DNA of 46,301 nucleotides, from the NCBI RefSeq assembly GCF_003144195.1, contig NW_020290108.1:1-46301 (forward strand), written 5' to 3'. The stretch's first letter is position 1, and each line of letters begins with the position of its first letter. A program made the position numbers and the translations under genes. This DNA comes from Ceraceosorus guamensis (taxonomy: Eukaryota > Basidiomycota > Exobasidiomycetes > Ceraceosorales > Ceraceosoraceae). Of the stretch, positions 1 to 9,626 are shown one piece after another. Below the pieces are notes generated by a model. That model worked only from the letters and a program-made list of their open reading frames with translations. It was not told the DNA's origin and made no database searches.

Positions 1-329
1 CCCCAGTGCACCTTGGTGCACTTCATTCAGTGCTTCTCAACACACTTGACACTTTGAAAGCCCATATCTCCATGAGTTTGCGACCCCATCCCAAACCCTT
101 CACACATGCTAAATGACTCCTTGGAACCTCTCCAAAACCCTGCTAGGGTCACATAAACTCCCAAATTTCAGAGGTGCCACCAGCCAAAATTACCCCGCAC
201 TTGCGCTTTGCACCTCCTCACGCAAAAACAGCTATCGCAAATCCAAAACTTTTCTGCCACAAGACACTCCTCAATGTGCTCTACAAACTGGCTATGAAAC
301 ATCTCCGACCCTAAAACGGCCCACCCTTG

Positions 330-344
330 TAACCCTAACCCTAT
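330..344. repeat. short telomere-like CCCTAA stretch
   Basis: TAACCCTAACCCTAT contains two CCCTAA units, the fungal telomere unit, inside otherwise CT-rich DNA. With a second stretch near 2900 it hints at a subtelomeric position. Two units can occur by chance, so this is weak alone. Confidence 0.4.
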
Positions 345-419
345 GCCCCACTGTTCTCCCAAACCATATGCTTCACCTTCTTCTTCCATCCCCATTCATT
401 GCTCTTATTTACTTGCACT

Positions 420-830
420 AACATACTCTTATTTACTTGCACTAACACACTCTCATTTACCTACTTAACCCCCCTTCTTGCTTGCTCATCCTCATTTGCT
501 CTATGCTTGCTTCAAACATCCCTCATTTACTGACTTTCAATTGCCCCAACACTCTCTCATTTACTTGCAATCTCATTTATCAACTTGACCCCTCTTCTTG
601 CTTGCTCATTCTCAATTGTTCTATGCTTGCTTCAAACAAACAAAAAAATTACCAACTCTTGATTGCCTCAAAACTCTCTCATTTACTGACTCTCAGCTGC
701 CCAAACCATCTCTCATTTACTGACTCTCAGTTGCCCAAACATCTCTCATTTACAGACTTTCAGCTGCACTGACCTTCCCTCAAAAAATCTGTCATTTACT
801 GACTCTCAACTGCTCTGATTCTCCATCAAA
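420..830. repeat. CT-rich imperfect tandem repeats
   Basis: A block containing CTTCTTGCTTGCTCAT followed by CTATGCTTGCTTCAAACA occurs near 474-520 and again near 593-640, about 119 bases apart. It is followed by several roughly 30-base units built on CTCATTTACTGACTCTCAG. The reading frames across it are repeat translations with no family resemblance. Base composition is visibly less GC-rich than the gene regions. Confidence 0.6.
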
Positions 831-925
831 CTTGTTCAGTACCTGTCACTAATTACCGTGCAAACACCTTGCTGCCACTGATGCCCATTGCCTGACTGCG
901 CATAACAAAATGTGCTTGGGTGTGC

Positions 926-1470
926 GATCAAATTTGATCTCACAGCCAACACTTGTGCGTTCCAAACCCTGTGTGTGAGCGTGCTTGGATGTGCGCGTAG
1001 GAAACGCAGATGCAAATAGTGATGCTTGTGCAGCAAATGCAGATGTAGATGACAGTAGGGGCGCGCCGTGCGTGCTCAGCTGGCAGTGGGATCAAAATAG
1101 ATCTCACAGCCAGAACCTGTGCCCGCCATGTGTGCTTGGGTAAGGGATCAAATTTGATCTGGCAGTCAAGACCTGTGGGTAGTCCAGAACACTTGCGCAT
1201 GTGTGCGGGCTTGGGTGTGGGATTGAATTTGATCTCACAGCCAAAACCGCGCGCAATTGGCGCGTATGGTGCGTATGACAGCGTATGGCAAGCGCGTGGC
1301 GCGCGCGTAAGGCAGCGTATGGTACGCGTTTTGTCTGCGCGCTTTTACACGTAAAAGTGGAAATCCATGGATCTGCAGACGTCTGGATGCGTCTTTTGGG
1401 GAGCCAAATTGTGCATGCTCAGCTGGGTGTGGGATCAAATTTGATCTCACAGCCAAAATCAGCGCGCACC
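926..1470 (+). repeat. dispersed palindromic GATCAAATTTGATC repeat family
   Basis: Five copies of a unit shaped TTGGGTGTGGGATC / AAATTTGATC / TCACAGCCAAAAC lie near 926, 1090, 1146, 1220 and 1433. The core GATCAAATTTGATC is a perfect 14-base palindrome in three copies and slightly decayed in the other two. The flanking TCACAGCC follows in four copies, so all are in the same orientation. Spacing is irregular (56-213 bases), so it is a dispersed rather than strictly tandem array. No coding potential is seen. Confidence 0.75.
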
Positions 1471-1600
1471 TGGGCTGGTTGTAGCTCATGCGCTACGGCT
1501 ACCGGCCAAGGACTCACCCATGGCAGCGTATGATATGCGTATGGCGTTGTATGGCAGCGTATGGCGCATATGGCAGCTATGGCGTATGGCGTACAGCGTG
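1258..1600. repeat. GCGTATGGCA-type low-complexity clusters
   Basis: Short units of the form GCGTATGGCA / ATGGCAGCGTATG are piled up at about 1258-1325 and 1519-1600. They separate copies of the palindrome and hairpin repeats. All frames through them are repetitive and resemble no protein family. Confidence 0.55.
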
Positions 1601-1850
1601 TATGATGCGCCGTGTGACTGTTGGCGCGCGCGCGCGCAGACTACAGATGCAGCGGATGAATTACGCGTGGTGCGCGCGCGCCTCTACTGGCCGAGAGCGC
1701 GCATATGGCAGAGCACGCGTTTGTATGGCAGAACTTTGTCTGCGCACTTTTATGGCGTAAAAGTGGAACTCCGTGGATCTGCGGACCTCCAGACGCGTCT
1801 TTTGGCGGGGCGTTTGTCTGCGCAACCCACTTTTGCGTCGTAAAAGTCTC
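1328..1850. repeat. hairpin-forming ACTTTT...AAAAGT repeat, two full copies and a third partial
   Basis: A unit of about 75-80 bases begins TTTGTCTGCGC and contains an inverted pair around a short loop (CTTTTACACGTAAAAG, ACTTTTATGGCGTAAAAGT or ACTTTTGCGTCGTAAAAGT). The first two copies continue with TGGATCTGC and GCGTCTTTTGG. Copies start near 1328, 1735 and 1815; the last keeps only the hairpin. The loops differ while the stems hold, which fits a structured or mobile short repeat, but no terminal target-site duplication could be made out. Confidence 0.6.
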
Positions 1851-2289
1851 GGGGCATATGTATAGGCTCACAACAGGCGTACGTCTGACTTGCAGACCTC
1901 TTGTACAGGATTGTGGTTGCGAGAATGGCTCAGCCACAGAGCGTCATTCGACATCTAGACAAGGGTACAAATCAGGGTCAACAAGTACCACCTTCAGACG
2001 ACCAAGCTGAGCCCTCGATTCATTGGACCCTTTCAGGTGTTGGATCTGCGCGTGGGGATCTGCCTGGCCAAATGCGCACTGTTTTCACGAGGATCACTTC
2101 GAACCTTTTGTAGGCTGAGCCCAATTCTGTCGACTAACAAAGGTAAAGAGTACAAAGTAAGTGCAGTCATCGAAAGACGCCTGTCGACAAATCGGAGCGT
2201 CGCCAAAGACTGCTTACAATTGGGTCCAAAGCTACGTGGCAGCCAGAAGAGGATCTGGCAAATTCAAAACGCGCACGTACACGACGCCG

Positions 2290-2505
2290 CACACCCGCAC
2301 ACGATGCACACGCACGGCACACTATGCTCACGCGTGCACAGCACACGATGCACAGCACACTATGCTCACGCGCGCACAGCACACTATGCTCACTATGCAC
2401 AGCACACGACGCGTGCACAGCACACTATGCTCACGCGCGCACAGCACATTATGCACAGCACACGACGCGTGCACAGCACACGATGCACAGCACACGACGC
2501 ACACG
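2290..2505. repeat. CACAGCACAC minisatellite
   Basis: A run of related 10-22-base units, CACAGCACACTATG, CTCACGCGCG and CACAGCACACGATG, is repeated with variation. It produces long but meaningless open frames on both strands. Higher-order units combining CTATGCTCACGCG and CACGACGCGTG recur. Confidence 0.75.
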
Positions 2506-2525
2506 ATCATCGCTCGCATTCCCAG

Positions 2526-2705
2526 CTGCCGCCTCGCTTGCCTGACAGCTTCGCGAGTCGCTCGTTCGAGACTCGCCTTTGGGCTCGCCCAGTCACCTTG
2601 TAGCGATGCTTGGGTTTTCGGTTGCCGCCTCGCTCGCCCGGTCACCTGCTTGCGTCGCTCGGTTCTCAGACTCGTCGCACAGTCACCTCTTGCCGCCTTG
2701 CGTAC
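2526..2705. repeat. weak ~90-base duplicated segment
   Basis: The phrase GCCGCCTCGCTTGCC...TCGCTCGTT...GACTCGCC is echoed as GCCGCCTCGCTCGCCCGG...TCGCTCGGTT...GACTCGTC about 90 bases on, each followed by a CAGTCACCT box. The copies are diverged and the unit limits are approximate. Confidence 0.35.
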
Positions 2706-2892
2706 ACACGGGTCTACGTGGCATGTCATGAGAATACAACCACCTGAATGTCACCGAGCGCGCGCGCGTGTCCGCGTCTTGCGCGTCTTTCAAATCTTCA
2801 TTCGCTGTTCCGAGTTGTATCGTGCTTGCGATTGCGTGGTCACATGCACACCCTTTCAGACCAGAATAAAAAAAAAAGGCCACTTCGCGGCG

Positions 2893-2912
2893 GCCTAATC
2901 CTAACCCTAACC
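2893..2912. repeat. interstitial telomere-like sequence
   Basis: CCTAATCCTAACCCTAACC contains degenerate CCCTAA units and is followed shortly by TCTAACCTAACG. It marks the right side of the repeat-rich zone. It could be a relic of a former chromosome end or of telomere-primed repair; a chance match cannot be excluded. Confidence 0.4.
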
Positions 2913-3866
2913 GTACTGCTCTAACCTAACGAGCAAAAGCCTAGTCATGGGGCGCGCGCGCGGCGCCCTGAATCTTGACCCAAACAGCAAGTCGCGCGCT
3001 CTTATCATCCCATTGTTCGCCGAAAAGGCATCTCGTTACGCCGACTCAATGGCTACCTCTTCACCTGGCAATGCAGGAAAGCGTCATTTTTGTAGAGGTG
3101 GCGACTGCCAACCTTGAGCGCATGCGATGCATCAATGCCGTCAAATGAAGATCGATCATCCCGTGCCTGACTCGCGCGAGTCAGGAAAATCACGTCGACG
3201 CAGGCCTCTTTGTGTTATGCGGTCCATTTCCGGGTCGTTTCGCTTGCTCCTCCGCTTCGCTTGGTCCCCTGTCTCGCTTAGTCCTCCGTCTTGCCGCCTT
3301 CAATGATTGCACGTCGCACCGCACCGCCCTCGCTTTTGGTGCGTTCAGGGTCGCACATGCTGCATCGACGCCCTCTGTCAAGTGCGCGCGCGCACGCCCG
3401 CAAAGATTCTTGATTCTGCGCACGATCAACCTTGAATGTGAAAGCAGTGCTCGCCTCGTGAGCCCCTACTCGTGACGCTTGCACGTGGTCTGCGCACGGT
3501 GCGAGCTTGAGCGCGATGAAGTGGACCGCTACTAACGGTGGTCAAGGCGCTGATCTCCGAGCTGCGCAGGTGACAGCGACTGCATCTTGTCTCGCGCCTC
3601 ACATCTTCATTTATAGTCGTGAGTGCGGGCGTGTGAGCTCCGGCACAATGATCTAATACAATCTAGTCGCGTGCGCGCGCGCGTGGCGCAACACCCTCAA
3701 CTCTAGAAACGACGTTGACGAATCGTGCATCGCGATGCGGATATCAAACGATTTGGGGAATGGAAAAGACGAGCAGCTCCGAGCTGCCAACCGGGTCACA
3801 TGGAAAATTACGGTATCAGAAAGGGCGGGTGTCGCACCCGCACGCGGTGACTCGCGCCGCCACTAC

Positions 3867-3899
<33 letters not shown>

Positions 3900-4021
3900 T
3901 TGAGCAACAACACGAGGTTCGCAACAGCCGCGCCTAACCTAGCCAGCATAGACACACGCGCGCCCCACAAATCTCTACGCAATAATGTACATTCAAATTC
4001 TCGCACGCCCGCTCGCCGCCG
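2913..4021. other. gene-free stretch with a long poly-C run
   Basis: No frame here resembles a protein family. A homopolymer of nearly 30 C lies at about 3869-3897, the longest such run in the window. The rest is GC-rich with several GCGCGC runs. It ends directly at the stop of the FAD monooxygenase. Confidence 0.5.
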
Positions 4022-5545
4022 TCACTTTGCCAATTTCACAAACTGCTCATAGTGACGGGGCATGATCTGCACTTTGCCAGCCTTGACTGCAGCTTCTGCG
4101 CCGTTCCAGTCGGCGGTCAGTTGGAGGTAGGTTTCAAAATCGAGATCCATGGGTTGACCGAGGATGGCCTCCTCTTCTGGTCGTAGAGATCCGCCAAAAT
4201 GCCTGCTGGCGATCTGGTAGATCTGCGCACGAGGTTGTCGAAGGCGCACAAACGAGGAGAGGCTGCGCGACACATCCTCCCGCGCCACGCGATGGAGGAA
4301 ATGACCCAACACTTCGGCCGATTCGATGGCTTGGTTGCATCCTTGTCCGACGTGCGGTTGAATGGCGTGAGCAGCATCGCCAATGACCACTGCCTTGCCA
4401 AAAGTCCACGTCGACAAGGGGTCCAAGTCCCGCAGCAACCAGACATCCCATCGCGGGCACATTTGGATCAGCTTTTGCGTCGATTCGCCGAAATCTGCAA
4501 AATCTTCCGCCACTTCTCGCGCATCCACATTCGATAGGATGGTTCGCTTGCTCATGCGCGAGAGCCACTTGGCATCGGGTGCGACGGCAGAGAGCTGCAC
4601 GCGCCGGTCGCAATCGTATGCAAACGTCCACATGCGACGAAAATCGTTGGTCGCGTCGATGGGCCGTCTGCTGTTCATCGTGGGCCGCAATTGCTGAATG
4701 GCGACGGGGCCGGTATTGTCTTGGGCGAGGTGCAGAGGAAACACTTGCGCGTACTGCTCTGCTGAGAGATCGCCGAGGTACGTGACCATGCCGGTATGCT
4801 GAGGCAAGGATGCGGGGGCTGATGCTGCTTCTTGAATAGCTGCGCGCACCATCGAGTTGATGCCGTCGGCTCCAACGATGACGTCGCCTGCAAACTCTCT
4901 ACCATCCACTGCAGTGACGCGTCCAGCATTCACATCCACCGACTGGATCTTTGTGTTGCGCACGATGTTCACTGGTCGCCGCCGCGCCCCCGCCTCCGCC
5001 CCCTCTCGCGACTCCTCCTCCCCCAACAATCTCGCCAGCTCATTGTGGATGCGCAGTCGCGTAGTCAACACACTGGCGAGCTTATCCGGACGCAATTTGC
5101 GCGTGTCGACATTGTCGTCTGCCATCAGCACATTGTCCTGCGTATCCAACGTCCACATTTTCGCCACGATGGTCGGATCCAACGCTTCTACGCGGAAGCC
5201 GTGCTTGATGAGCAGACCCAAACTGTTGGCGTAAATGACCAGGACATTATCTCGATCGTCATTGTCCGTCGAGTCGTTTGAACTTTGCCGAGAGGAGCGC
5301 TCGAGTACCGTGACGTTGTGCGTCTCGCGAAGAAAGAGGGCAGCAGCGAGCCCTGCTAGGCCGCCGCCAACGATCACCACGTCGAGGGCGTCGGCGTCGG
5401 CGTCGGCGGTTGCGTGAATGGGATTGAGCGTGCGTGCGTGCGTACGTGTGTGCGTGGATGGGATTGATCGTGCGTGCGTGACTCGTGATTGTCAAGGTGG
5501 ATGGGAGGAGGACGAGGGCGCACGTTTTGGGAAGCATGCCTGCAT
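4022..5545 (-). CDS. FAD-dependent monooxygenase (salicylate hydroxylase-like)
   Basis: Predicted group A flavin monooxygenase that would use NAD(P)H and O2 to hydroxylate an aromatic or similar substrate. The dinucleotide-binding motif VVIVGGGLAGLAAA starts about 40 codons in, the GADG motif reads VIVGADGINSMVR, and the second FAD motif is VVIGDAAHAIQPHVGQG. No membrane or targeting segment is seen. The stop is at 4022. The 5' end is difficult: the frame through GGGLAG has no ATG before an upstream stop at about 5492. The only acceptor available is the AG at 5483-5482. A workable model is exon 5545-5524 (22 bases) spliced over a 42-base intron to 5481-4022, giving about 493 residues, but its N-terminal repeats look unnatural. 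The core 5380-4022 is secure. It is divergent from the methyltransferase at 6166. Substrate unknown. Confidence 0.85.
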
Positions 5546-6165
5546 CACGAATTCGGCGTTTCGGTCGGCGGGCAATCGGCATCGTACGTGCGCACGCATC
5601 TGGACTCATGCAGACGACGGGATCTGCGCGACCTGGCTGCTGCGCGCAATGTGTATAGCGTCGAGCGTCGAGCGTTGAGCGCCCAGCTAACCCTACCGTA
5701 CATAATCTCGCACGCAAGCCCGCGTCAACCGCGCGCGAAGATTTGGTCTTGTCCACCATATATGTGGCGCGCGCTAGCGATGCAGACGACCGCGAGGTGC
5801 AAAAGTGCGTTTCTACGCGCGGCAGAGCAGGCATTTGAGCAGTCAAAGTAGCGTGGGCCGCGCGCGCGCGCGGTGACTTAACCTACGACGCGCGGGCGCA
5901 CTTTGGAAAGACACCCGCCACTCTATGCACCGATGGTGATGATGCCGACGCCCACGCCAAGGAGACGCACAATTTGTTCCGTCGATCGAACAAAGAGGTA
6001 CATGCTGGTAGTCACGAACGATGTGGCAGTGTGAGTGAGACCGCAATCACTGCGCGCATCTCGCTCGCTCCTCTCTCATCTGTCTCCTCTCTCTCTCTCT
6101 CTCTCCCCACGACGGCACTCTTTCGCGCTCGCGCTCGCGCTCGCATTCGCACCGCATCCGCTCCC
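5546..6165. promoter_or_regulatory. divergent intergenic region, monooxygenase / methyltransferase
   Basis: These 620 bases separate the two divergent genes and must hold both promoters. A CT-rich tract (CTCTCTCTCTCTC, about 6090-6110) and GCGCTC repeats directly precede the methyltransferase start. No TATA box was recognised with confidence. Open frames here are GC-skew artefacts. Confidence 0.4.
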
Positions 6166-7185
6166 ATGTACTCGCTGCCATCGCACGCGCTCGAATTCGA
6201 GCGACTAGATCTGCAGCATGGCATTCTCACCAGCACATTTGGAGGTCTAGCTATTGCGCCAGAGATTCGAGAAGCCTTGCAAATGCCCGCTTGCAAGGTC
6301 CTAGATGTGGGGTGTGGATCAGGGACGTGGATCAAGGTGCGTCCGGGATGCCGCGCGCGAAATGCGCGTGCGCGCGCCCGCGCGAATGTCTTACGCTCAC
6401 GCTCGCTGATGCACCCACGCACGCACCCACGCACGCTCGCTCGCTCGCACGCCCGCAGTCTGTGAGCCTCTCGCATCCACACTCGGAATGTCACGCTTGC
6501 GATGTGGCCAGCGTCGACTCGTTTGAGGGATTCCGCGTTTCTTTTCGGCAAGCAGACGTGTCGCACCGCTTGCCGTACGATGATGCCTCGTTCGACGTTG
6601 TCCAAATGCGTTTCCTGATTCTGGCCTTGCGGGTGAGTCTGATGTGAGCGCGCGCGATACGGGACCCCTGCTCACGCACGCACGCACGCTGCCGCCGCCG
6701 CCGCCGCCACCCAGATCGAGCAGTGGCCCGCGGCGTTGAGGGAGATCAAGCGCGTGCTGAAACCCGGTGGATATGCACAACTCCTCGAGCCGGACGGAGA
6801 GATTAGATCTTCGAACCGCGTGGTGATGGGCGACAAGACGATCCTTTGGAACGCATACGGTCCTCTAGAGGCCATTCGTGCAAAAGGTGGCGATCCCAAT
6901 GCCGCTCGAGATCTCGGCAAGCTCGTCAGCGCCACACCGCCGCTCGACATCGTCTTTGAAGCACACTTGCCCGTGTCGATGAGTCGATCCGATACGCAAC
7001 TTTACGGACGGGCCATGACAACAAATTACGCCAGCTTGATACGCCTCTTGGCTCCAGCGTACGCACAGTACGCCAACGTCACTCCCGAAGCGTACGTCGA
7101 GATGTGCGATGCGATGCTAGACGAGAGCGACGGTACAGATGCTCACAATCTCATGGCAGGAGTGGTGGCGAGGCGTCGCGCGTGA
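6166..7185 (+). CDS. class I SAM-dependent methyltransferase
   Basis: Three exons: 6166-6336, 6459-6632 and 6715-7185, with introns opening GTGCGT and GTGAGT and closing GCAG and CCAG; phases agree and give 271 residues. Motif I is KVLDVGCGSGTWI near residues 44-56, cut by the first intron right after it. A post-motif acidic segment, RLPYDDASFDVVQMRF, matches the motif II region. IKRVLKPGGYAQLLEPDG is the motif III region of UbiE/Erg6-like methyltransferases. It would transfer methyl from S-adenosylmethionine to a small molecule; the acceptor cannot be told. The ATG at 6166 gives the normal short N-terminus; upstream in-frame methionines lie in low-complexity DNA. The gene is convergent with the 7-TM gene (145 bases apart). 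Confidence 0.85.
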
Positions 7186-7330
7186 GCGCGAGCGCGGGCG
7201 CGGGCGCTCGCGCGAATACCGCAAACACAGCGAATACATAGCTCGCGCGAACACCGCGAATACATGGAATTAAACGAGACTGCGTGTGAACAAGATTGTG
7301 TGCGCGACCGCACGCACGCCCACGGGCACG

Positions 7331-8582
7331 CTACAAATCCGCCTTGGACCATCCAGCATGCATCTGATCAAACGATGCAGATGCTGGACTCTGGTGAATG
7401 TTCCAGGGAGGCGCCGCCGTCGCCGTCGCTTGCATGGGGATGTTGACGTGACCTGCAGTGTTGAAACCATCCGCGGCAGGCTTGCGCACATCGAAGCTGC
7501 GTCCCGCCGTCCTGGCATTGAAACTCGTGGCGGGGTCGCTCGGCGCATGACTTGCAGAACCCACACCCGGTCGGCCCCATGTGGACATCGAAGTCGGCCT
7601 GTTCTGCCTCAGATCGCGAAACATCATCGATGCGAGGAGATTGGACAGCACCAAGTGCGTCGAAGGCCACATGACGCGTTGCAGACCGTTGAGGGAAGAG
7701 ACGTTTTGAAGCGTCAAGGCGGCAATCGCAGAAACGCTCGTGATCGTGTACGTGATGATGGTCTGACGACCGATTCTGCCGCTCAGGCTGCCCGCTTCGC
7801 CGAGATCCAGCAAAGGACGTTTGGTCGACGACGAGGTGCCGGTAGCCTGGGCCGTCCTGCTCGACAAGGATCGCAATTTGGCAAAGATGAGGACGCAGCA
7901 GATGACGTCGAAGATGAGCGTGGCGAGGAGATTCGTGTAGCCGTACGACTTTGGGACGGGAGAGAGTGCGCATCCGAGCTGATTGCCTGCACCATCCGGC
8001 AAGGGCAAGCCATTCTCGCTCCATCGTAGGGTAAAGTCTGCGCCGAGAACAATGACCCAAGCGACGAGTAGCGGCACGGTGATGCGCAGATTGAGTCCGT
8101 AGAGCGCAATGATGCGCAGTGCCAACAACAACGAAGTGAAGCTTGTACCGAGCGCGTTCATGATGGAAAACGCATCCCAAAGCGCTTGGCAGTCGACTCC
8201 GCTGCCGACGGTGAGAAAGACGACGCCGAGGATGATGAATACGAGTGTGAAGATGCGCGACAAGAGGTAGTACACGCCGCCATTGAGCAGCGCTACGGTG
8301 GGTCTGCGTTTGAAGCTCTGGCCAATTTCGATGAGCACGCCGAGATCGAAAAGGGCGTTGGATACGACGCTGCCGGGCGAGCGGGCGAGGAAGCGAGTCA
8401 GCCTTGGCACGCACGCACAGGGCGCACACATTCTCGACTCACTCCCAAGCGATCATGCCGAGGGCAACCGAATTAAAGACTGTAAAGTCGGCAAAGCTCT
8501 GAGCAATGTCGGTGGGCATCCAAGCAAATTTGGTAGCTCCATTGAGCACCGGAGTGAGGGGGGGTACGCTCGCGCCAGACAT
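7331..8582 (-). CDS. predicted seven-transmembrane protein
   Basis: Two exons, 8582-8443 and 8369-7331, joined over a 73-base intron (GTGAGT...GGCAG), give 392 residues. About seven hydrophobic segments are visible, among them FTVFNSVALGMIAW, IFTLVFIILGVVFLTVG, TSFTSLLLALRIIALYG, VPLLVAWVIVLGADF, LLATLIFDVICCVLIF and a last one ending LSNLLASMMFRDLR. A hydrophilic tail of about 100 residues follows. The layout and the LR-rich end of the last helix resemble the large family of uncharacterised basidiomycete 7-TM proteins (DUF6533/6534 type), but that is recollection, not a search. A longer N-terminus from an ATG at 8642 is possible; 8582 is preferred because it places a short polar N-terminus before helix 1. 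It could be a receptor-like protein; function unknown. Confidence 0.75.
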
Positions 8583-9626
8583 GTTCGCAAGATGGGTGGG
8601 TGATGAAGTCGTGAGTGACAGCGATGATGAGAGGTGGGGCAACGTATGCGCACGCGTGCTTTCCCTCCATCCTCTTTAAGGACCTACGCACATCCTCTTC
8701 AAGGTCGCACCCCATCGCCCGTCCCGAGAAACCGATGTGCACTGGGCTAGTGTGGGGGCGCGCAAGCCCGAATTTTCGTTGACTCGCCCCGCTATAGAAA
8801 GGCCGAATTCATTCACAATTCGCCCTAAAACTTTCCGAATGACGCAGGTGGGCGTCACAAAGTATCTGCTTTCTGCATGCGCTCCTTGCGTTAGCGCTCT
8901 TTCCTTGTCCAGGCTTGCAGCCGTCGCGCTCGATCGGCTCCTCAGAAGAGATGCTGGACGTCTAGATGCCAATCGCGACGACACGAAAGCGCGGGTGCGT
9001 GCATGCATGCATGGACTTGCATGGCAGAACAAAGCACCGCGCGAATGCAACGACGGCAACAAGAGCCAACGGCGTTCGACCCGCTCGTGCTTGCGTGCGT
9101 GCGTGCGTGCGTGCGTGCTTGCGCTTATCTCGAGGGCAGAAGTTTCACTTGCGGGAACGTGCACGCTTGTTCGGAGAAACCGCCAGCGAGCGGCGATCCA
9201 CCAGGTCCGCATGCCTGCCCTGTGCGCTCGCTCGCTCGCTCGCTCATACCCATGCAGCACATCCATATGCTACGCCCGACTATAGCGTCTTCTTGCGAGT
9301 TTTGATTGCCGCTCGAGCCGGCCGCTCGTCCGCCCGCCCGCGTACACTCACTCACGACTGCTGCAGAGTTGGTGCTACGCATTTCATGGTCCGCGCGACG
9401 ATCCACATTCGCACGGTGGTGACCTTCGACGCTTCGAGGCGCGCGCAACTCGACCTTCCTCGACGGCCCCCCCCCCAATACGCACCCTCGATCGCGAGCG
9501 CACACTCACGCAACTCGACATTCACATTCCTCGACGCGCCACGTACGCACGCTCGCGAGCTCTCACGCACTCGACAGCACCCACTCGCGCACCCACCCAC
9601 GCATTCGCACCACCCACTCTTTCGAT
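8583..9626. other. intergenic region between 7-TM and O-methyltransferase genes
   Basis: About 1 kb between divergent genes. It holds microsatellite runs GCGTGCGTGCGTGCGTGC (about 9093-9118) and CTCGCTCGCTCGCTC (about 9228-9245). Frames through it are arginine/alanine-rich artefacts. No RNA gene or family was recognised. Confidence 0.45.

Noticed and set aside
2863-2880. Poly-A run after AATAAA-like AGAATAAAAAA as a SINE or retrocopy tail
   Set aside because: No upstream element body, target-site duplication or RNA-derived sequence is recognisable.
2161-2898. Long open frame (245 codons) rich in Ala, His, Thr
   Set aside because: It is the translation of the CACAGCACAC minisatellite and neighbouring repeats; several frames and both strands are open there at once.
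1-4021. Transposon or virus-like element in the repeat zone
   Set aside because: No reverse transcriptase, integrase, transposase, capsid or long terminal repeat pattern was seen in any frame; the region is simple and short repeats only.
7286-8029. 247-codon plus-strand frame
   Set aside because: Antisense shadow of the 7-TM gene, with no family resemblance.
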